This document shows, piece after piece, positions 1-12,650 of a DNA stretch of 64,000 nt. How positions within the stretch are numbered: position 1 is the stretch's first letter; each line of letters opens with the position of its first letter. The notes beneath the pieces are model-generated. The model did not search any database. It was not told the origin of the DNA and saw only the letters and a program-made list of their open reading frames with translations. The DNA comes from Rhyacophila brunnea. Lineage: Eukaryota; Arthropoda; Insecta; Trichoptera; Rhyacophilidae. Made by a program: the position numbers and the translations under genes. The DNA lies in contig JAGYXB010001962.1 of the NCBI GenBank assembly GCA_022495005.1, positions 1,240,001 through 1,304,000 of the forward strand, written 5' to 3'.

Positions 1-118
1 AATTGGAATTAGATTCTGATATAATTTTGACCTATATGCTTTGTAATTCGGGGAATATGGCTCTATAAAAACGAAACTTTTGATGACATCCCCCTTAATT
101 CAGAATTACAAAACCAAA

Positions 119-153
119 CCTAACCTAACCTAACCTAACCTAACCTAACCTAA
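119..153. repeat. interstitial telomere-type repeat (CCTAA)7
   Basis: Seven perfect tandem copies of CCTAA, followed by a short (TAA)n run. TTAGG/CCTAA is the usual arthropod telomere repeat. Here it is short and embedded in repeat-rich DNA, so it reads as an interstitial stretch. Nothing shows that the window edge is a chromosome end. Confidence 0.9.
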
Positions 154-474
154 TAATAATAATAATATTATATTATATCCAATTATAACTAATAAAACCA
201 TCCGTATTCAATTTACTTTTTTTTCTGTCATGTTGACAGTTTAAGAATTCCATACCCTGGCGAATTCATGTACCCAGCAGAAAATTTACCTAATTCATGA
301 ATAAGGCAACAGGCTTGACTGTTACATGAATTAGCCAAAATTTTGACCATTTCATGTAATAGTCAATTTCGCACATTCGGTGTAACATATACATCTCAGT
401 TCAGAATAATAAAAATCAGGAGACAATGAAACTACATGAATATATTATTAAAGAGAGAGACGACAATTTGAATC

Positions 475-1038
475 CAGGGATTGCAATACCGAATGAAAAT
501 GTCATTACCGGTTTTTCGGTAGTTCTTATTGAATACCGGTATTTCTTAAACATTAAAAAAACAGAAGTAGGTGCTTGTCAATAATTAATATAGCTAGTAA
601 AATCTTTTTAAAACATTACTTTATAGCAAAAACCGACATACCTACATTTATTATGTTGACATTTAAAAATATGTATTGATCATGATAATTGTAGAAGTAG
701 TGATTGTTTTTACAAATAATTTGAATATATTGATAATTTTTACTAAAGCTCTCAAAAGTTCATCAAGTGCAAATAAGTCCGGCCGCAGGAAAAGCTTCTT
801 AAATTCAACGTTTGTACAGTCATCAATAATAAAATTATAGAATAATTGAACATTTTCGTTCACTCAATATATTTGCATTTTAGCAGCACATAACGTATAC
901 CTAATTCATTTTCATAAACGTAAACGAGTGTGCTTTCTTAATAGCGAATATTCCAGTATTTTGGATTTTTAAAACCAGTATTTCGGTATTGATAAATACT
1001 GGAATACCGCTTTTGAAATACCAGTATTGCAATCCTTA
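475..1038. mobile_element. non-autonomous hAT-type element, family 1
   Basis: Starts CAGGGATTGCAATACCG and ends with the inverted TATTGCAATCCTTA. It is flanked by a perfect 8-bp duplication, TTTGAATC (467-474 and 1039-1046), which is the hAT signature. A 66-codon minus-strand reading frame inside it (663-863) is probably a decayed transposase piece. A second copy lies at 48047-48618 in opposite orientation. Confidence 0.8.
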
Positions 1039-1094
1039 TTTGAATCTGCTTATGGGCGGCACTTTATTGAGATCTTTATGTATCAACCAAGTGG

Positions 1095-2075
1095 GGGTTC
1101 CACAAGACTTAACAAAATGCTTCCAGGGTTCCATCAACCAAAAACGTTAGATAATCATTATCATATGCCTGTGGCTAGTAAAATAGTATAGTAGGTAGGT
1201 GTAAAATATAAGTATTACCCCTCCCGTTTGGGCTTTTAAACATCTTCTGCAAGCTGGTGCGATTACCTGTAAATATAAAAAATGCAGGTAATGTTATTAT
1301 ATTTTTCGTACCTACGGCTAAAATTAAGGCTCTTTCAACCATTTATATAAGGCAATGACTAGCTAGTAGTTTAACCACTGGGGAATGCCAAAAGAAATGG
1401 CGTATTTCAAAAAAACACTACCTTATTCTTAGGTCAATAATTATTATAAAACAATCATTATTCGTCGGATGTTTATCACACTTAAATGATCAAAAACATA
1501 GCTTATAATCAGTATCTTTAAAATTTTCTTCAAATGTGTTAATCTTGCCCATTTTTTGAATAATAAAATGCCCAATTCTTGTCAAATTTGGGATCACAGA
1601 GATTATCAATATAATTTTTTATCGTAAATATTTTACTATAATAATGTCGACATAAATTATACTGATGGTTTTATAAATGCGTTTAAAAATTAATAAATGT
1701 AAAAAATCTTAACACCACTGCACATTTATGTACTGAAATATGACTATATTCTAAATCATTAGAGCGAGAGGTTTAAAAGAATACTATTTTATGTAATAAA
1801 AATACTTTATGCAGTCATCAAATGTTTAAAATAAATACGGATATTAAGGCTTCAAAATTATATACATATATTATCTACAACGTTTAAGGTATGTCCAGGA
1901 TCTTGCTTTGAAAATAGAAAAAAGCTCCATTTTGACCCATGCTGAGCACGTCCGCCCTTGGGACTTACCTAAATGATAATTTATCAAAAAATACCTATGG
2001 AATGTTATAAACAACAATTGGGTGTTAGAAATTGGAAATCCGGTTCAGACATTAACATCTTATTTCAGCTGTAAA
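1095..2075. repeat. composite dispersed repeat, copy 1
   Basis: 1095-1360 recurs at 11584-11852. 1363-1965 recurs at 9471-10050 and 13632-14200. 2001-2070 recurs inverted at 11862-11935. The blocks appear in a different order elsewhere, so this is one long repeat that has been rearranged. I see no coding capacity and no clear terminal repeats, so the class is unknown. Confidence 0.7.
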
Positions 2076-3137
2076 TAAAAATGTAAATAAAGAAAAAAAA
2101 TATTTTTATCACTCCTCTCTACTTAATCAAAATACAACAACCACACAAACAATAACACAAAATTTACACAAAAAAATATTGATTTTAAAAATTTCAATTA
2201 AGTATGTTTATTATTAATGATAATATCTAGTGTTTATCGCGAGAGTTATAAAGAGATTTACTGAACTGAGTGGTAGGGGTGGGAAAACTGGTCGATTTTA
2301 AAGACTTACACATACCTACTACCAGTATAAAAAAATACTTGGTATCAAAACTTGTTCCAAAATACTTACTAGTATTTGGAATACTATATAAAGGGTTTAG
2401 CGTGCGTATGCGACATAAGTCTCATACTCAACTGGAACTAAAACTTAACTCCATATTAGTATTTGAAATATCGGCGTTAATAGAATCGCTAAAAATACAC
2501 TGGCTTTTCGAAAAGTCTCATTTATTATAAAATTAAAAAACAAATTTTAAATTTATGAGTTGTTTTATATTATGTTATAATATTCTTGTTAACATAACAT
2601 GAATAGGTAACAATGATTTTTTTTATTTTAAACTGCCGTCACTTCAGTCCCCTCACCACATTTCCGAGAGAATGTGCTGCTACAGAAAATTTATGACCTA
2701 TTGTTCATACATAAGATGATGTCATTCGCATGCATAGACTAATAAATTAAAATATAATTGTATTCAGGTGCTATCTCGCATTTAATGTCTATAGTATTGA
2801 AAGTCTACCAACTAGCGAGCGACTCGCGATGATATCGTCACAAGTTTTTTGGAACAAGTTCAGGGCTCGAAATAGACAGGAACGCACCGGAGCGCCGTCC
2901 GGTTCGTGAATTTCTAAAAGATACCGTTCCGGCTCGTGGATTCTTTAAAAATTGCGTTCCGTTTCGTGTTATTGAGATAATATTATTGCATATTGGTATG
3001 TAGTTTTTAAAGTTGTTCTCAAAATTCTATATTAACGAAGTAACATTTTGCCGGGCGCGCAAGAATAAAAATATCTATGTTTAGGTATATCAAAAATTAT
3101 TTCTTCACAACCGTTGTTTAGCAACTATGCCCTTTTA
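2076..3137. other. no gene seen; fragment of CGGAGCG repeat
   Basis: AT-rich DNA without a convincing exon. About 2862-2990 is a diverged relative of the GCTCGAAAT/CGGAGCG MITE that is intact at 3138-3378. Confidence 0.5.
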
Positions 3138-3378
3138 CAGGGCTCGAAATAGACCGGAACGCATCGGAGCGCCGTTCTTGTTCGTGAAATCGGTAAAATT
3201 ATCGCTCCGTCTCGTGGAATAAATAATTTGACCATCTGAGCTGGATAGGCCATATAATAGAAAATGTAACACACTTTCTTGAAAAAAAAACACATAAACT
3301 TTGATAACTTTACTATGTAAAAATCTTCAGAAAACTGTCGAGCGCTCCGGTTCGTAAATTTTTCCATTTCGAGCGCTG
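3138..3378. mobile_element. hAT-type MITE, GCTCGAAAT family
   Basis: Begins CAGGGCTCGAAATAGAC and ends TTTCGAGCGCTG. Flanking 8-mers CCCTTTTA and CCTTTTTA match at 7 of 8 positions. The CAG...CTG ends plus an 8-bp duplication indicate hAT. Other copies are at 26914-27133, 27417-27635 and 38005-38204, with end fragments near 5984-6025, 9130-9185 and 39777-39831. Confidence 0.75.
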
Positions 3379-6165
3379 CCTTTTTATGGATTTTAGGGTA
3401 TCTCATTTGTTCGAATTATTGCGTCAATAAAACAAAAGCATCCGACGCGCACTGACTGCCCGTCATCCAGGCAAACAATAGTGATTTATTGCAGACAGCT
3501 TGCATTTATTTTACTTGCATTGTTTGTAAAGTTTTTGTACCTGCTTAACTTAAACGAAATTTTGAAAAAAAAAAAAGCACTTATTTGGTAATTTTTAAAG
3601 GATGACATGTCCCAAAGTTAGTACGTATCTTCTATCTCTTTGAACTGGTCGCATTATTTCCTTGTAATTTAATATTTCCTATAATAAATCTCAATACAAA
3701 ATATTTATACTGTAGATAACGTAGATATATAATATAAGTGACAATAAAATATCATCCAAATGTTTTTGATGATAAAATTAATATTATTGATATGTTTGAA
3801 AATTAAGACCGTATACCTATTTCTCGTTGATACCTATATATTCGTGTTTTTTGCTGGACTTTTTTATTATTATTTTATATATCTACTTACCCACAAATCC
3901 GTTTATTAAGAAATATCTGTTATCTTAGTGTAAATTATTATTGATTGTACGGTACTTAGTGTAGTGAAATATTAGTGTCGTGTCATATAAATTACTAAGT
4001 ATATTAATCTATAATATACCGACCACAAGAGAAATTAAGTGCTTCAATAGTGGAACTAAAATAAATTTGTTTATAATATTTTTATTTTATAGCGGTTTAG
4101 CTTTGTGGTACCTATCCAGTAAAAATCTTCAAAATGACTATGCCTGTGGTGAGTTTCGTATTTTATTTTGTAAATAGTTCATAAAAATGGGTTCTTTTTA
4201 TTGCTCCAAATAAAAAGTAGACATATTTACATACATATTTAAATGAAAACTTATCGAATTACCTTCAGGTTCTTAATATTTCACTAGGTAGTTTTGGTGT
4301 TGATAATGCTATTGAAACCACCATTCGTATTTTGTATTATTAATTCTATATTAATTGATCCTGTTCCAATTATTAAGTATCGTTATAGCCATAGGTATGT
4401 GAAAAGATTTGTGCTTATTTAGGAATCCCAATGATCCAAGGAAAACCAATCCCAATCGAATCGAGTAGAGATAATAACTAGATCTGTGCATGTCAGTCAA
4501 AATTAAAATACTATTCACTAGGAAAACAATTTATAACACGAATTATAGAGGATAGAAGTAACAATGGAGAGTAAAAATTAACACAAACCAATTAATGGTA
4601 AGGCGGACATACATAACGTTATGTCATATGGAGACATTAAATTTTCTTCATATTATTAGTAGGTATATTAAAAAAAACAGTAGAAGTGCGACATCTTTAT
4701 AATACAATCCAATCAAACCGAGTTTTCAAAATATTCAATCATCAATAATATGTAATTATTGTTGATTTTTTTACTGCAAAACGAGTGTAAAATAACGCAC
4801 TATTAAAATGTATTAGTTGTTCAAACATTATCAAAAAAAACTTCGAGGGATGGACTGATGTTCTCACGCATTCACATAAAGCGTACCTTGGACTTCCAAC
4901 TGTCCAATTTCATCTGAAATAGTTAGGTAGGTACAATAACGATTGACACTATTGGCAAAAAGAGGCTGCGTGCCGTGTAGATTAAACATTTATTTATGTA
5001 TTTATATATATATATATATTTTTAAATTATTAATAAATGTCCTTGCTTTTTCGTACAAGTTGGTCGATAGTAATTTTGTACAGTCACAAACACCCAGGCT
5101 TTGAGAAAAACACATAAATAATGCGTCCTTACCGGGATAGAACCCAGAACACTCGGGTGGGAGGCCAGCGCCTTACGCACTACACCACGAGAGCCTTATA
5201 AATATTTATAATTGCTGATTGAAAATTTAGACATATTTTGCATTATAGGTATTATGATAAAATTATATGTGTGGGTATTATCTATGGGCTTATTTTTTGT
5301 TACTAATAATATGATTGACGGCCCTAAAATATTATCAAACAAATTGGGATGGCCATTAACTCTGACTAGGGGCGATATTTTCTCTAGTGATGCCATAGAG
5401 CAGTCACGTCTCGAAGGGTAGGTAGGTAATGTACTGCTTAGGTGTTACATACATTAAGGAGCGGCAAACAGACAATGAATTAAAAGAGGATAATATAATT
5501 TTTCAAAGAACTGTTTCGTGGGAAAAAATTCGCCTGCGGCGCTAACAACATTTTTATATTAATTATTATTTGACTTGTCCTACAAAGGCTTATACTATAG
5601 GTTGTTCGGACTTCAGATGCGCTCCAAATTTGCAATTGTTTACCCTTACAAGCAGGGCTGAATTTACCAAAAGCCTGAAGGGTCCAGGTCCAGGACCCTA
5701 AATTAGTAGGTCTCCGGAACCTGAAAAATAATTTGAAATCACAAAAGAACTTTGCAGCGAAGGAATACACAAATGTACGAACTTCTAGAATTTTGAAGAG
5801 CCCAATCATAAGAACATTGAGTAGGTATTTTAAAAAAACTACATTTAATGTGGTATTGGGGGAGGGGGTAATGTGTATTAGCGCAGGGCCCCTTCAAGCG
5901 TTAATGAAACCCTGATTACTAGGCATATCGCCCTTATGATATCCGAAAAATATCTAACCCACTTTGATATTTTTTGATTATTCAGCGCTCCGGCTCGTAA
6001 GATTTTCTATTTCGAGCACTGCCTGCACCCTTCGCCACTGGTACCTACATTTATTTCCCCACTATTGCTTCTTTTGGAACTGGACTATTTTATATCGAAA
6101 GCGTTTTGAAAATTACCTATTATTGAGCCTTGTATGTATCATCATAAACTTTGTCTGATTAATAC
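3379..6165. other. no gene seen; AT-rich intergenic or intronic DNA
   Basis: Only short spurious reading frames. There is a simple TA run near 5004-5021. A splice-like ag...gtgag pair at about 4092-4148 has no supporting homology. A short MITE end is at 5984-6025. Confidence 0.5.
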
Positions 6166-6370
6166 TATCAACCGAGGGGTACTTGATGGAGTTTGAATTT
6201 AAATTTTAATTAATTTAAGTTTTGTACTATTCCACTTGAGTATTTTTTTGCGATCAGGCTTTTGCCTTTCAGGCTTTTGCCTTTCAGGCTTTTGCCTTTC
6301 AGGCTTTTGCCTTTCAGCATTTTGCGCACTCGCCAATGGCAAATACACATTGACATCAAATTCTAGCTAC
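6166..6370 (-). repeat. Penelope-type terminal repeat with a 15-bp tandem array
   Basis: The flanks match the repeats at 35160-35220, 35838-35960 and 36350-36510. In those copies the centre carries a CTGAAGA...GAAA motif. Here it is replaced by four exact 15-bp copies of CAGGCTTTTGCCTTT (6255-6314). On the minus strand the array starts CTGAAAGGC, so it probably arose by slippage inside the motif. Confidence 0.6.
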
Positions 6371-7958
6371 AATAAAAAAAGATTATAACTTAATACACGA
6401 AGAAAGGGTAAAAACCTTATTACCTAGAAACCTACTAAGTAAATGATGAAGTATAAAAACATAATATTTTGAATAATTTGAATATTTGCAGTGTTTCTAA
6501 AAAACCCGTTGTAAATACGATTAATACATTCGGTAGGTAAGCGTATTAAAATGTCATTTCTCGTAAACAATAGTTTTCTCGTTGTGCAATATGTTGGGAG
6601 TTTAATAATATTAACTAATGAGAGATGTCACCAACTATAACTACTCACTAAATAAAAAAAACTAATAAACAATGTTAAGGTATAGTTCGTAATATGCAAA
6701 TTTAAATAATTTTTGATGAATACCTATATACCTATACCGAAAATATTTATATAAGTACCTATAGATACGTATTGAAGTACCCACCTACCTATTCATATTA
6801 TTATCAAATACATATTTAAAATAACACCATTCTTTTGGGAAGAACACAAGTAGGTGTGCATTTTGTTATATTCGATATTAAATAGGTATGTATCTTTAAT
6901 AGAATCATGCCTCCTTTTTATGATTGTAGAATCTTTATGTAGGTATCGAATCTATAAAATATTTTTATTAAATTTAATCTGTTTTTAAGCGTGAAGGCTC
7001 GCCATAACTATAAGGTAAACTAAACCATTATTATTTATTTTGTAGTAAGTATGTACTTCTTTAATTATTTTTTTTATTAGTTGACACTTTTGGTATGCAC
7101 AGCTATGAGAGTTGCACAGAAATCCGTTTTGAAAGACGCAGAATCCAAAAATAAAATTTTATTGTGCATATGAATGCACTTTTGAGACGTTAGATCAATG
7201 GTTTCCAAACTCTCTTTTAAAAAAATCTAATCTTGGCGCCTCCCCCCTTTATTTCATTAAATAAACAAAGTTATAATATATTAATAATATTATAATTTTA
7301 ATATTTTGTTTTTCATGCAATGAATGTGCTTGTTTATTAGCACAATCAATTTCAATAAAAGTCAATCCAAATTCCATGAAACTGCAACGCACACCCAAAT
7401 ATTTAAAATATTTAATAGCCCTGAACTAAAGCAGTGCCGCAGGCGACTTTTTTTTTACTCTTTCGACTTCTTTTTACTTTAAAATCATCGATATTAAGTT
7501 TTTAAATATCCGGTTTGATAAAATGCTTTGATTACAGCAGTAATTTTAGTACCTAGATTATATTTAGTTTACAAGTCAATGTCAAATGTAATCAAATTAT
7601 ATAATTCATCAAAGCTTTGTATTGATATGCGAAAGTAAATAAAAATTTGAATGGAATTTGAGCAGTCAAACAACATAGAGCGAAACCACACGGGGGAGTG
7701 AGTACGCAACAGCGGTGCTTTCTCACTTCCACTCGCAGTCGGAATATAGCGGTCTCGCATTATGCAGCGCCTGTGTCACTACAACGTTTGTATACAAATG
7801 GAACGCATATTGTTGACCGCCACCTGTCTGCTGTCCCTGAACGCTAGCGGTCAACGGTCGGTTGAACGCAGAACTCCGACTGCTCTCTGTCTGCGCAAGC
7901 CCTACAGTAGTAACATATTGAGTGGCTGAGTTTAAATGAGCTCGGACGTGCTGCTAAG
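6371..7958. other. no gene seen; repeat-like DNA
   Basis: AT-rich to about 7650, then more GC-balanced (7660-7950), leading into the mariner fragment. The latter part may be the element's damaged 5' region, but its termini were not found. Confidence 0.4.
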
Positions 7959-8520
7959 ACGAACATCGCAGTGGTCGACCAAATGAGGTGACCATGCCAG
8001 AAATGGTGACGAAAATCCACAAAATGGTATTGGAGGAACGTCGACTGAAATTGCGCAAGCTTGTAGACATGGTAGGCATTTCAAAAAGTGCTGTACATCA
8101 CATATTGACTGAAAAATTGTACATGAGAAAGCTGTTCGCAAGGTGGGTGCCGCGATTACTCACAATCGAACCAAAACAGCATCGTGAGGATGTTTCGAAC
8201 GAGTGTTTGGCGAAGTTTCACAGCAATAAAGCAGAGTTTTTGCATCTATTCATAACCATGGATGAAACATGGGTCCCTCACTTTAAACCTGAGAGGAAAG
8301 AACAGTCAAAACAATCGACTGAAATTAGAGAATCGTCTCCAAAGAAGGCGAAGACAGTTCCATCTGCAGGCAAGGTCATGGCATCAGTTTTTTGAGATGT
8401 GCGTGGGGTAATTTTCATTGATTATATTCAGATAGGAAAATCAATCAACAGCGTGTTTTATGCAAACTTATTGCAGCGTTTGAGTGATGAAATCAAGAAA
8501 AAACAACAAACAATCAATTT
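7959..8520 (+). pseudogene. truncated mariner transposase
   Basis: Mariner transposases bind the inverted ends of their element and move it by cut-and-paste into TA sites. This fragment starts in the linker before the second helix-turn-helix (DEHRSGRP), continues through the HTH and the WVPRLL motif, and keeps the first catalytic Asp in the MDETW context. It continues past an in-frame TGA (8393-8395) that sits where family members have Trp (VF-stop-D). It stops after about 40 more codons, before the second and third catalytic Asp. A frame break or stop lies just upstream of 7959 and the N-terminus is not recognisable. It resembles the transposase at 50467-51488 but is clearly a different copy. 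It is dead. Confidence 0.88.
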
Positions 8521-9470
8521 TTTATCAGTAATATTGGGTGAAGTGGGTATTTACAATTTTTTTCCATAAAAAATGAATTTTTACCTGCATATTTCTTTGG
8601 TTTTAGTGAATATTTTAATGATTTTAAGTGCATATGTGCATACATATAATCATGTTTCTTGTTGCATAGAACTCCGCTCTATAGTGATAACAATATTGTA
8701 ACATTTATTTTATAAATATGTACTTTAAAGTTATACCAACACATAAATAAGTCGACTGCACTGCTTGATGAATCCGACATTATATGTATTAAAACGTGTT
8801 TACTAATATTGTATTGTTTATTTGTTTTTATATTACGTGTAAAAAGACATTAAAAATAATGCATCATTTGATAGGTATCCCATTGTATGTTTAGTCTCTA
8901 ATAGCGTTAGACCCCGTTGCAAGTTTATTGCAAGTAGATCTGGACCAGTGCTCGAGGCCTCCATTCGTCATGCAGAATTCTGCAGAGTTGCTCTACAAAA
9001 AAAAGATTAATAAGCGATTAATGCTTGTAGAAGCCAGTGGGATGGACTGTGTGAGGCTGGTTTTGTTTAAATCTAAAAATATCAAACATTCTATAGTTAT
9101 TCAATATTGTTCAGAACAGCACTCAAAATGAATCGGAGCGCAGCTCTGGTTCATAAAATCATCCAGACTACAGCGCCGTCTCGTGGAAATTACATATATT
9201 TTATTTTTGACCATGTCCGATTATTTATTATAAGCAACCGGAAATAATAACGGTTGCAATAATTAAATTTACCCTATATAAAAAAAAACGATTTTTTGAA
9301 TTTGGTAGATGAAAAATAAAAACTATGAGATTTCGTGTATTTTGTGCAAGACGATGCGTTTTAAAAAAACGATTTTTTTCGGTTCAGTACACGTTCAAAC
9401 ACGCGCGATAACACAAACGGACTCCCTACTTCATACATCGTTTGTCAATTTATGGCTACGGCCGTATGTT
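8521..9470. other. no gene seen
   Basis: AT-rich sequence with a degenerate piece of the CGGAGCG MITE at about 9130-9185. The 67-codon frame at 8928-9131 has no recognisable feature. Confidence 0.5.
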
Positions 9471-10050
9471 GTAGCTTAACCACTGGGAAATGACAATAAA
9501 AATGGCGTATTTCAAAAAAATATTACCTTATTCTTAGGTCAATAATTATTATAAAACAACCATTATTCGTAGAATGTTTATCACATTTAAATGGTCAAAG
9601 ACATAGCTTATAATCAGTATCTTTAGAATTATCTTCACATCTGTTAATTGTGCCCATTTTTCGAAAAATAAAATGCCTAATTCTTGTCAAATTTGGGATC
9701 ACAGAGATTATAAAATATATTTTTTTATCGTAAATATTTCACTATATAATGTTAACATTAATTTTACTAATGGTTTTATAATTGTGTTTAAAAATGGATA
9801 AACCTAAAAAAACTTAACACCACTGCACATGGATGTACTGAAATATGACTATATTCTAAAACATTAGATCGAGAGATTTAAAAGAATACTATTTTATCTA
9901 ATAAAAATACTTTAATGCAGTGATCAAATGTTTAAAATAAATATAAAGGATAATAAGGCTTCAAAATTATATAAAAAGATATCCAGGATTATGCTCTGAA
10001 AATACCATAAAAGCTCCTTTTTTACCTACGTGGCGTACGTGGGCCCTTAA
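9471..10050. repeat. ~600-bp dispersed repeat, copy 2
   Basis: Closely matches 1363-1965 and 13632-14200, including the shared phrases TTCTTAGGTCAATAATTA and TTTGGGATCACAGAGATTAT. No coding capacity. Confidence 0.8.
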
Positions 10051-10515
10051 ACTATTCACGCGTCAGTTTAACTGATACGATAACTCATAGAAACCCATCG
10101 GGCTTTGTCTCCGTTTCAGTTTCATTCGGCTTTTGCGTTTACACATCAGTTTAACTGACAGCTCTAACAAAACTGAAACTGCACGGGCAACTAAACTGAT
10201 CGTTTGAAAGGACCTTTAGAGCTAGGCTTGTGGTCTTTAATTTTACAAAAATATAAGGAGGCTTACCATGCTGACTTTTGAACCACAGTTCCTGCAGAGG
10301 CCGATGGGTTGTGTACAGCTGAATAAACAGTACAACTGCGCACTACCAGATGAAGACTATAATAAGAATTCATAATAATTAGTTACATGTAGCTGTGCCA
10401 GTAGCACTCTGAAACAATTTTGTAAAAATAATGAACGTAGCCTCCACGCATGGTAGCCGGCTCTCACATTTGAACTCGCCTCATTTGCCGCACAATCATA
10501 AATCAAACCTTCTAG

Positions 10516-11100
10516 CAGTGGCGAAGGGTGGAGGTAGGCTGTTAAGATTCGCTATAAATAGTGCACACTAAACTTTGTCAGTCATATGTATTTGTTTTTA
10601 TTGAACTAAGACTACAATTTACAGATGGTGTTAGTTATTTTTTAAAAATCAATTAAGCCCTGCCTAAACGAAACCATAATAGTTTTGGTCTAATTTGGGC
10701 GATACGACAAAATTGTGGATACTTTTTCATTCATAGTTATTTGTTTTCGTTAGACTAAAAATACATATTACACATATTATTGGTTCATTTTTTTTATTTC
10801 ATTAAGCCCTGCCTAAACCAAACCATAATAAATAAAAAATATTATTCTATCTATAAAATATTCAAAGTTATGTATGATTTAACTGCATAATTTTAAATAT
10901 TTTATAGATATACATGTATTTTTTGACTTATTATCTATTATGGCTTGGTTTCTCAGAGTTTAATTGAATTTTAATAACTATCCAACACTTTCTGTAAATT
11001 GTAGTCTTATTTCAAGGAAAACAAATATGTATGTCTGAAAAAGTTGAATGTGCACTATTTATGGCGGATCTTAACAGCCTACCTCCACCCTTCGCCACTG
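10516..11100. mobile_element. hAT-type MITE, CAGTGGCGAAGGG family (intact)
   Basis: Ends CAGTGGCGAAGGGTGGAGG and its inverse CCTCCACCCTTCGCCACTG, flanked by a perfect 8-bp duplication CCTTCTAG (10508-10515 and 11101-11108). The terminal inverted repeats are long and the interior is AT-rich and non-coding. Copies: 14298-14857, a truncated copy at 60304-60780, and interior fragments near 50034-50110 and 52690-52820. Confidence 0.92.
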
Positions 11101-11218
11101 CCTTCTAGGATATCGCTCAGATGTTGCATATGAAGACCACGTACATAGGCAACTAGGACAGTCGCGCGTAAACACATGAATCGTGAATATATTGCGATGC
11201 AGCTACCGGCGAGCCGGA

Positions 11219-11266
11219 ATGCGCCGCCCGAGACGCATGCGATTTGTTGCAGCACTAGTGTGTTTA
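11219..11266 (+). CDS. candidate signal-peptide first exon
   Basis: An ATG at 11219 opens MRRPRRMRFVAALVCL, a basic start followed by a short hydrophobic stretch as in a signal peptide. It is followed at once by a consensus donor GTGAGT in phase 0. It lies in a GC-richer island (about 11160-11400) just after a MITE. Phase 0 would suit joining to the phase-0 microexon gene downstream, but about 29 kb separates it from the first sure exon, so that link is speculative. If the donor is not used, the frame stays open to 11395 and gives CRRDEFRC, which resembles the start of an LDL-receptor class A repeat. Either reading suggests a secreted product; neither is proven. Confidence 0.3.
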
Positions 11267-11400
11267 GTGAGTATCGATGACGTCACATCGACATATTCGA
11301 CACGTTGCAGACGAGACGAGTTTAGATGTGAAAGTCGGCGTAGAGATGATAAAAATGAATTAAAACATGATACAAGCATTCTTAACGTAAATTGATCCAA

Positions 11401-12026
11401 TACAGTGACGTAACTATATCGTCACATGAGTCTAAAAAGCCTTGGGGTCCAGCCGAACAAGAGACCATAAATCTCAGAACGATGACAAGTAAGTTGTGAA
11501 TGAAATGTTTATTATTTTTATAATATAGGTATACCAGCTGCCGGGAACAACTCCTGTAATTTGGTAGTTATAGTGGAAATTTCAAGTGTTCCAAAAGATT
11601 TAACAAAATGGTTCTAGGGTTCCATCAACGAAAAAGTTAGATAATCATTATCATATTCCTGTGGGTAGTAAATTATTATAGTAGATAGTTGTTAAATGTA
11701 ATTATTACCCCTGTTTGGGCTTTTAGACATTTTCTGCAAATTGGTGCGAATACCTGAAAATATAAAAAAAAGTTGTAGGTAATGTAATTATATTTTAGGT
11801 ACCTACGGCTAAAAATAAAGGCTCTTTCATCAATAATTTATATAAGGCATATACAACAGCTGAAATAAGATGTTTATATCAGAATCGGATGTCCAATTTA
11901 TAATACCCAATTGTTGTTATTAACATTTCATAGTTTTTTTAAAGTTATACTTCTTTTGGGACGGTTAGTAGAGGTTGAAATAATTGAGAGTTACGAAACA
12001 CCGTTTCGAAAGTGCGACATAATTTA
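11401..12026. repeat. rearranged part of the composite repeat
   Basis: 11584-11852 matches 1095-1360. 11862-11935 matches 2001-2070 in inverted orientation. The rest is AT-rich with no exon seen. Confidence 0.6.
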
Positions 12027-12059
12027 GTAATATAAGTTAAAGTGTATAGAAATAAATCA

Positions 12060-12420
12060 GTGGCACTCCAATAAGCGGCCCTTTTTCTTAGTAAATAATA
12101 TTAATAATCACGGAATGAAGCTATAAAACAATTTTAAACCAGTAGCGCTCCAATAAGCGGCCCTTTTCTAAGTGTGTAATTTAACAAAATAATTAAAATA
12201 GGAATAGTAAATAATACTAGTAATTACGGAATGAAGCAATAGAATAATTTAAAACCAGCGGAGCTCTAATAAGCGGCTCTTTTTCTGAGTGTGTAATTTA
12301 CAAGATAATTAAAATAATATTAGTAATTACGGAATGAAGCAACAAGATAATTTTAAACTAGCGGCGCTCCAATAAGTGGCCCGTTTTCTCGAGTGTTTAA
12401 TTTAACAAGATATCTACTTC
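12060..12420. repeat. irregular tandem repeat, four units of about 80-115 bp
   Basis: The phrase CTCCAATAAGCGGCCC recurs at about 12066, 12148, 12264 and 12367. Each time it is followed by a GTGTAATTTAACAAGATAAT-like segment and an ATTACGGAATGAAGC segment. A single related unit is at 58690-58800, so the array is an expansion inside a dispersed repeat. Confidence 0.75.
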
Positions 12421-12650
12421 ATGATAAATAAATTAATATGTACGAGATAAAATAATAATTAAGTTAATAATTAATAATAAACAAGTTAAGAAAATATTTC
12501 TAATAATTAAGTATATAGACAATATGAATAAGAATCTTATTGTATAAGAGATAACTGTAATTAGGGGATTAGGTAAATTAGGGGATTAAAATTAAGGTTT
12601 AATTTATAAAGTGTATCATGTCGAAGTGTTTTATTTCAACTTCTTACCAC

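Noticed and set aside
4092..4148. Splice-like exon (acceptor TTTTATAG, donor GTGAGT)
   Set aside because: No homology to the exon types, and the surrounding frame is not convincing; chance splice sites are frequent in AT-rich DNA.
5212..5421. Paired frames on both strands (MLIENLDIF / MASLEKIS)
   Set aside because: Low-complexity AT-rich translation, with no domain, splice or repeat support.
6255..6314. CRISPR-like array
   Set aside because: The units are contiguous 15-mers without spacers; this is a minisatellite in a eukaryotic repeat.
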